A DNA stretch of 64,000 bases, from contig JAINUG010000020.1 in assembly GCA_029706075.1 (NCBI GenBank), positions 3,363,625 to 3,427,624 on the forward strand, in the 5' to 3' direction. The DNA is from Aldrovandia affinis. Its lineage: Eukaryota; Chordata; Actinopteri; Notacanthiformes; Halosauridae. The position numbers and the translations under genes were made by a program. The notes under the pieces were generated by a model, which had not been told where the DNA came from, did no database searches, and saw only the letters and a list, made by a program, of their open reading frames with translations. This document shows, in pieces, positions 58,696 to 64,000 of this stretch (position 1 is its first letter; every line of letters begins with the position of its first letter).

Positions 58696-59178
58696 AGTCG
58701 TTATTCACCTGTTTGTTTATGATATTAATGAACTCCAAGCCTTTGTTATTCTTATATATAATAGTTCACCTGTTCAGTAAAGCAAGTTTAACCTCTTGTT
58801 CTGTTTTATATTACACCCCCAGTGGCTGGACATGGAGAAGAGGAAGAAATCTAAAGCAAAGATGATGCTGGAATCAAAACTGGGATGAGTCTAGGAGTGT
58901 CCTGGCCATATACCAATATCCGCTTTCTCAATCTGGCTACTTATTTCAACTGGATCAGCTTCACAGAGCCTAAAATCTCATTACTCACCTTGTGTCCACA
59001 GTTTGTCTCCATCGTAAAGGGGAATTAATTTTCAACTTCCTGGATAACTAAAGGATCAACAGTATTCCTGATAAGTAGATAGCTACACCACCAACTCCTC
59101 CATTCATTTGTCAGCAGTTCCACAGGGGGGCGCTACAGGCTCAGGGACAGTCAGAGTCTCCCTGTGGCTGGCGTCACC
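58696..59178 (+). promoter_or_regulatory. proximal upstream region of ascl5
   Basis: Between the BEL LTR and the ATG. A pyrimidine-rich run followed by CACCCCCAG (58815-58823) could be a splice acceptor for a 5' UTR exon. No TATA box at a confident position and no named factor site is claimed. If the promoter is proximal, the LTR forms its distal border. Confidence 0.3.
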
Positions 59179-59784
59179 ATGAACACTGGTTTCTCCCACA
59201 GCTTTGTGGAGCGGCGGCCCGGGCTCCTCAGTGGCAGTAGCCTGCAGTACGGGATGATGCCCCCCAGTGGCTACCCAGAGCATTGCCATCGCTCCTCCCA
59301 CCTCCACCCTGGCGGGGACCCACTCACCCACACTATGCCCTTCCTACTCTACCCTGCCAATGTGGACGCAGGGCTCTACGAGGGCTCCTACAGAGGCGGC
59401 CCGCCCCTCTTCCCCTACCTGCCTGCCTTTCATGGGCACTTTGGGGTGTACGAGTGCCCATTTGAGCCAGCCTTCATCCAGAAACGCAACGAGCGGGAGC
59501 GGCAGAGGGTCAAGTGTGTCAACCAGGGCTACGCCAAACTGCGGGACCACCTGCCAGGGGGTGCCAGCGACAAACGCCTCAGTAAGGTGGAGACGCTGCG
59601 GGCCGCCATCCGTTACATCAAGTACCTGCAGGGGCTGGTGGGGGATTCCACCTGCTCGAGCCCTAAAGCCACGCCTCTCAGCCTGGAGGACTCAGGCCAC
59701 AGTGATGGTGGCTCACCCCATTCCGCATCAGAATCCTCCTCTCCAGGGCTCTACTGTGGAGAGTCAGAGGGCTCAGGGAGCTAG
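59179..59784 (+). CDS. ascl5: Achaete-scute family bHLH transcription factor 5
   Basis: A single open exon of 201 residues from ATG (context GTCACCATGA) to TAG. The N-terminus MNTGFSHSFVERRP, the proline/aromatic block MPFLLYPANVDAG and FPYLPAFHGHFGVYECPFEP lead into the bHLH at about 101-154: basic region KRNERERQRVKCVN, helix 1 QGYAKLRDHLP, helix 2 DKRLSKVETLRAAIRYIKYL. The KRNERERQRV basic region and KRLSKVETLRAA helix are diagnostic of achaete-scute proteins. FGVYE-PFEPAFIQKRN and RAAIRYIKYLQ fit ASCL5 better than ASCL3 or ASCL4. A Ser/Gly/Glu-rich tail follows. The family binds E-boxes as E-protein heterodimers in the nucleus; mammalian ASCL5 (AmeloD) acts in dental epithelium. An alternative upstream GTG start is not needed. 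Confidence 0.88.
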   Translation: MNTGFSHSFVERRPGLLSGSSLQYGMMPPSGYPEHCHRSSHLHPGGDPLTHTMPFLLYPANVDAGLYEGSYRGGPPLFPYLPAFHGHFGVYECPFEPAFIQKRNERERQRVKCVNQGYAKLRDHLPGGASDKRLSKVETLRAAIRYIKYLQGLVGDSTCSSPKATPLSLEDSGHSDGGSPHSASESSSPGLYCGESEGSGS

Positions 59785-60769
59785 ACTAGGGCCTGCCCCC
59801 TAACTCTGAGACAGGAATTGATGATAGACAACAATGGACTGTATTTTGTGAAGTTGGTCTTGGACGTGGATGATGAAATGGGGTTAATCAGCTAATCAGC
59901 TGGTCTGGCAAGGTTAGGAAGGCTTGGACTATTCTGAACAAGATGTCAAGAACTGGAGTGTCTGTATGAACACAAGGTGCATCAAAAACATGTGCTCTTG
60001 GTCTACTATTGACAAGTGTGGCCTAATGACCTTGGTTACTTTGTACATTGTGATCTTTAGCATTTCACTGACATGGTACATGAATCTGAACTCCTTCTTA
60101 TTCTGAGATTCTCATCACACGTATCTCATCTTTTGAAAACATGTACTGAGACCAAGCAAGTTTTGTTTCTAGGTTTTAGTATTCCAAAAAGAATGAAAGA
60201 AATGTCAGGTTTTCAGTTAAGAAGGTTTAAAGACATCACATTTTACAAGCTATTGTATTTACATATGTTTCTTATAGCCCCCGACCACACATACTCATAC
60301 TCATCTCTCTCTCTCTCTCTCTCTCACACATTACATTTACTGAGGACATTCACTTTGAAAATCCCCGAAGTTTTTTCATTAAAGAAACACACTGAGAACG
60401 GATCTGGTCATTGCACTGCAGAAGTGTTTTCTACTCTCACTTTATTGCACATATTTAAAATGACATATTACATATAACCTGCAAAAATGCCAAACTTTAT
60501 GCATTATATGCAAATCCAAATATAAGCCAAGACAAGAACCATGATATTTTTAGATTAATAAATGTGCTGAGATCTGCAAATAAATGTTTTGTGCACTTAA
60601 GTGGTAAAGAAGAATAGCATTCATAATCAATATTATACATCAATGAACTTGCGGTGTGAACACTACTGTATACAACTTACGGAGCAACCAATAACAACAT
60701 GGCTTAACTCAAAAGGCTCTGAAATCCTTCACAAGGGTGCAGCCTGTCACATAGTGATGCTCACAGCGA
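59785..60769. other. ascl5 3' flank
   Basis: Likely 3' UTR and spacer. A (CT)n run lies at 60304-60325. A plus-strand ATTAAAG (60378-60384) is a possible polyadenylation signal. No other gene was recognised. Confidence 0.4.
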
Positions 60770-61015
60770 GGGGGAGCGAGATTAGCACTCCTCCCAATTC
60801 CACCCCAACAGGAACCCACCCACCCACACTGTGCCCTTCCTGCCTTACCCCACCAACTTGGACATGGGGTTCTGCAAGGGCTACTGCAGGGGTGGCCTAC
60901 CCCTTTCCCCTACCAGCCCGGCTATCACAGACAACTTGGGGTGTACGAGTGCCCCTTTGAGCCAGCCTTCATTCAGAAACGTAAAACAAGCTGGAGCAGC
61001 AGAGGGTTAAACATG
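60770..61015 (+). pseudogene. partial, frameshifted duplicate of ascl5
   Basis: Aligns to ascl5 59283-59515 at about 75% by eye: CACCCACACTGTGCCCTTCC, then TTGGGGTGTACGAGTGCCCC and TTTGAGCCAGCCTTCATTCA match almost base for base. A one-base deletion in CCCCTTTCCCCTACC (versus CCCCTCTTCCCCTACC) breaks the frame before the basic region, and an extra base follows AAACGT. Similarity fades within the basic region (GGAGCAGCAGAGGGTTAAAC); helices 1 and 2 and the N-terminus are missing. It lies in the same orientation, about 1 kb past the ascl5 stop. Confidence 0.88.
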
Positions 61016-64000
61016 TCAAAGCATCGGTCAAAAGCATTTGCCACAGACTGGTAGATTTTCACTCTTTTTGGCATGCAGGTGACATGGCAACGAGCAAAAT
61101 ATTATAAGAATGTCAAGCTGTTCAATTAACATAGACAATGTGATAAGAAAATGCTGTTTTACATATCAATAAATTATACTCAGGATTACAGCCCACAGGT
61201 ATCAGGTCAAGTGCCTCAAATTTCTCTTCTTACTGTTGCCTATATTCACAAGGCGAGATGAAGGTTACAGAAACAAAAAAATCTGTTGAGCTACCATTTG
61301 AATGACTGATTGACCTTGTAAAATATTGTCTTTTTTTGGTAAGGGATTAGGGATTTGAAGCCATTCACTGAAAGTAATTCATGACTGGGGTTATTTGCTA
61401 TGGAAAGCACAAATGATTGATGTTATATTAAGGGATATCTACAGCCAGGATCTGATTTGTTGTGTAGAATTTCAGTGCCTTTTTAGAACATTTCTACGTT
61501 GTTTAGCAAATCCCCATTTTGGATAAGTTGGTGCTGTGAATAGTTTGTGTCTATATGATTGAGAGGTCTCTTAGAAAAACCTGATAACCCAAAGTGCAAT
61601 TGTATGAAGAATGTGGGATATCAAGTTTTCAGTTCTGTCTTAAACATTTTAGAAAGGGGATGACACCAATCTCAAAATGATTTCCCTTTTTTCCCTAGGA
61701 GTGGTGTTAAAATGAATGGGTTATTGTGTTCTTTGAGGACACCCATTCATTCACAACTTTGTTCTGCGGGTGGCGCTTGTGAGAAGATGTCAGAAAAGCC
61801 AATTAGTCTGTGTGAAGTACCGAATAAAGGAATGACAGTTTAGCTATCCATGTTTGTTTGTTCATTTCTCTGTTTGGGGATGGGTGAGTAATATGAATTG
61901 CAATAAACAGTTCTTTAACTGTTTGCTAATGATGTAGAAATAGCCAGTGAATACGCAGAGGTACATTTTTGTTAGCCATGCTTATAATATGGCGACCTGT
62001 GACATGATTAGACTTGTAAATTAGCTAACATGGTTGCTGTAACTCATTCAGGCAATTTCTCTGCTCTCATGGCCACTAGATGATGGCATTTCACGGAATG
62101 CATTTCCTATCCTCTTTTTGGTGATTTTTACTACACCCTTTTAGCAGCTGTAGGCCTACTCCTCCTCGTCCAATCCTTTATCTCAGTAGATCACTCAGTA
62201 GAAACGGAGACTGCACTGAGGGACACAACATGTATGTTGGAATGACACAATCAAACAGAGTAAACATAGAAAACAGGCCAAACATTGCCGATCAGCAAAT
62301 GTTTTAGTGTTACATTAGGAAATAGTGTTACATTAGAAAATACAACCCTGAATACATTAGGTTTGGATTCACCAGAGTTGTGGCCAAGTCACTGTATGCA
62401 AGTCATAAGTCAGTCTCAAGACTTAACCTTCAAGTTTCAAGTAAGTAAATGCTAAAAATGCTTAAAATGTAAGAGCTTAATCTCATCGATACATACTTAA
62501 TAATACATACATACAAAAGTAATTACAATATTGCAATATTAATAATTTTCTGAATTACTAAAATTCAATAGGGGAAATACATAACTAGTACCAAAATAAA
62601 GCATACCTGTTGTGTAAGATACCAACAGAAATGTCTTTCACCTAAAACCTGTATGGATTCCCATTTAGCATTTCCCCACACAGACAACCCATTTTGTTTT
62701 CATAGAACATGTTGTTAAATACATGGATATTAGCTAGCTGCCAGCACAAAAAACTTTAACCCCAAACAGTAACGTAACTAACGTTACATGGCGTTTGGTC
62801 AACATGGCAAACATTGACTTGACAGCCAACCAAGAGACAATCAGCTAACTAGCACACCGTCACTAGGGTTACCAACTGTCCCATATTAGCCGCGACGTCC
62901 CATTTTTGGGCCTTGACCCGTATAACAAAATACCAGTCAGACATTAAAACAGAATCCCATCATATTGTATTGGTGTAAATAAGTTCAGTAGTAATGAATG
63001 TTAGCTTAGCCACATTGTATGCTAAGTAAGCTTGGGGGCTGTCATTGTTATTGTTATGTGTTCAGTCTCCCATGATTCCTTGTGTGCCAGTTCCCCATCA
63101 CCCTTTGTGTCATTGCGTGGATTAGTGGCACACCGGCAAGGGGCGCACACACACAGCTCTCCATATGCAGACACAGACGCACGCTCACTTCAGTCTCGCT
63201 ACGCTAGCATCGGGGATGATGTGACTTTTTAGTCCCACTTCTGCTATCTGTCAGCCTATGAAGCCTCCTAGTCCTCACCTGCCCGAAGTGGGGGAGGGGT
63301 GAAGGTCAATAGCGCCTCTCAAACTCACACGGTACAGTACAAGTCAATCAATTAAATCACAAAATAACATTTCAACCAAATGTGCCCCCGCTCTTGTAAC
63401 ACACACAAGCAAATTGAAATAATATCTCAAAAGCTACTGATATACAGTTGCAAATTTGCCTGGTTTAAAATATAATGATAAATGAAAACGAGTCTGTACA
63501 CCACCAAGGTGAAATGGTCTCTTGACCCTGCATTGATGGGCAATCGTTAGTCACACAAACAATTGTGTCACACACACATTGACGTACGTTGCCAAAATGA
63601 AAAGATCAAAGCCTTTGGGATTTCAGTTTAAAAGAAGAAGAGGAGAAACGGGCCAAAGATGTTATGTTATGTCATCTCATCATGAACATTATGTTACGTT
63701 TTGAAGTAATTGTGCTAGCTAGGTATTGCATCAATATCCTATACTAACGTTCATGCTAGCTAGTAGCTCAAGCATTTAGCTAACATTACACTGGCTATAA
63801 TGACGCTAAACTTTCTCTAAAAAACGCATTTCTTGACCATCATCATGAACATTTTCTGTGAATTTTTGGGGGTAATAATAGCGCTACACTGCATCACTAT
63901 GAGCTTCCTACTAGTTAGTTAACATGCATAGTCCAGATAAACTAGCAGCAAAACATCAGAAGTTATCTTAAGTCTGGTTCGTGCATAATGAACTTTAAGC
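61016..64000. other. non-coding interval to window end
   Basis: No gene recognised. One possible transposon end, TAGGGTTACCAACTGTCCCA (62874-62893), resembles the right terminus of the hAT-like element at 38770-39880, but no partner end was found. The remainder is AT-rich with short CA repeats. Confidence 0.4.

Noticed and set aside
51504-58700. Exact target duplication for the BEL/Pao element
   Set aside because: Flanking pentamers at the estimated ends (gtaga and gtcgt) do not match; the ends are known only to a few bases.
59179-59784. ascl3 or ascl4 as the identity of the bHLH gene
   Set aside because: The N-terminal start, the MPFLLYP block, the FGVYE-PFEPAFIQ linker and RAAIRYIKYLQ fit ASCL5 better. 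The assignment rests on remembered family features, so a tree would settle it.
59267-59803. Second long open frame overlapping ascl5
   Set aside because: It is an alternative frame of the GC-rich ascl5 exon with no family resemblance; the bHLH frame is clearly the coding one.
62874-63240. Complete hAT element at TAGGGTTACCAACTGTCCC
   Set aside because: Only one end is recognisable; no inverted partner or 8-bp duplication was found.

Overview
The window is vertebrate nuclear DNA, almost certainly from a teleost (ray-finned) fish. It has interrupted genes with GT-AG introns and is dense in Tc1/mariner, hAT, L2-like LINE, tRNA-derived SINE and BEL/Pao retrotransposon sequence. There are long CA/GT and AT microsatellites, and no bacterial-type operons, CRISPR arrays or phage genes. 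The species cannot be fixed from the sequence alone.

Two intact protein-coding genes are supported. (1) def6, on the minus strand, runs from its start codon at 27205 to its stop at 3049. All eleven coding exons could be placed with consistent splice sites and phases. They sum to 1851 bp, or 616 residues: EF-hand-like N-terminus, DEF6/SWAP70 central region, PH domain and a long coiled coil. (2) ascl5, on the plus strand at 59179-59784, is a single-exon achaete-scute bHLH factor of 201 residues. Two broken genes are also present. The degenerate 3' end of a SAMD3-like fish gene family member lies at 1-1805, with a hAT MITE and a SINE nested in an exon. A frameshifted partial duplicate of ascl5 lies about 1 kb downstream of the intact gene.

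Layout. 1-3048: decayed gene and its 3' flank. 3049-27205: def6, with introns enlarged by transposons; intron 1 alone (15450-27109) holds three Tc1-type elements, a nested LINE tail, a solo-LTR candidate and a 3.5 kb L2 LINE. A 0.6 kb direct repeat flanks exons 7 and 8. 27206-38635: mostly non-coding DNA with one clear hAT MITE (29635-29904). 38636-40440: nested hAT element, inverted repeats, SINE and Tc1 fragment. 40441-45408: three head-to-tail copies of a TIR element, each carrying a LINE 3' end; copies 1 and 2 also carry a hAT MITE whose empty target site survives in copy 3. 45409-51508: no recognisable genes. 51509-58695: an LTR-bounded, inactivated BEL/Pao retrotransposon ending about 480 bp upstream of the ascl5 start codon. 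59179-61015: ascl5 and its partial duplicate. 61016-64000: non-coding.

Nothing here reads as a new multi-gene molecular system. The unusual content is structural: the triple transposon array with a datable insertion, the intronic repeats flanking two def6 exons, a LINE/SINE shared 3' tail, and the BEL element and partial duplication around ascl5.
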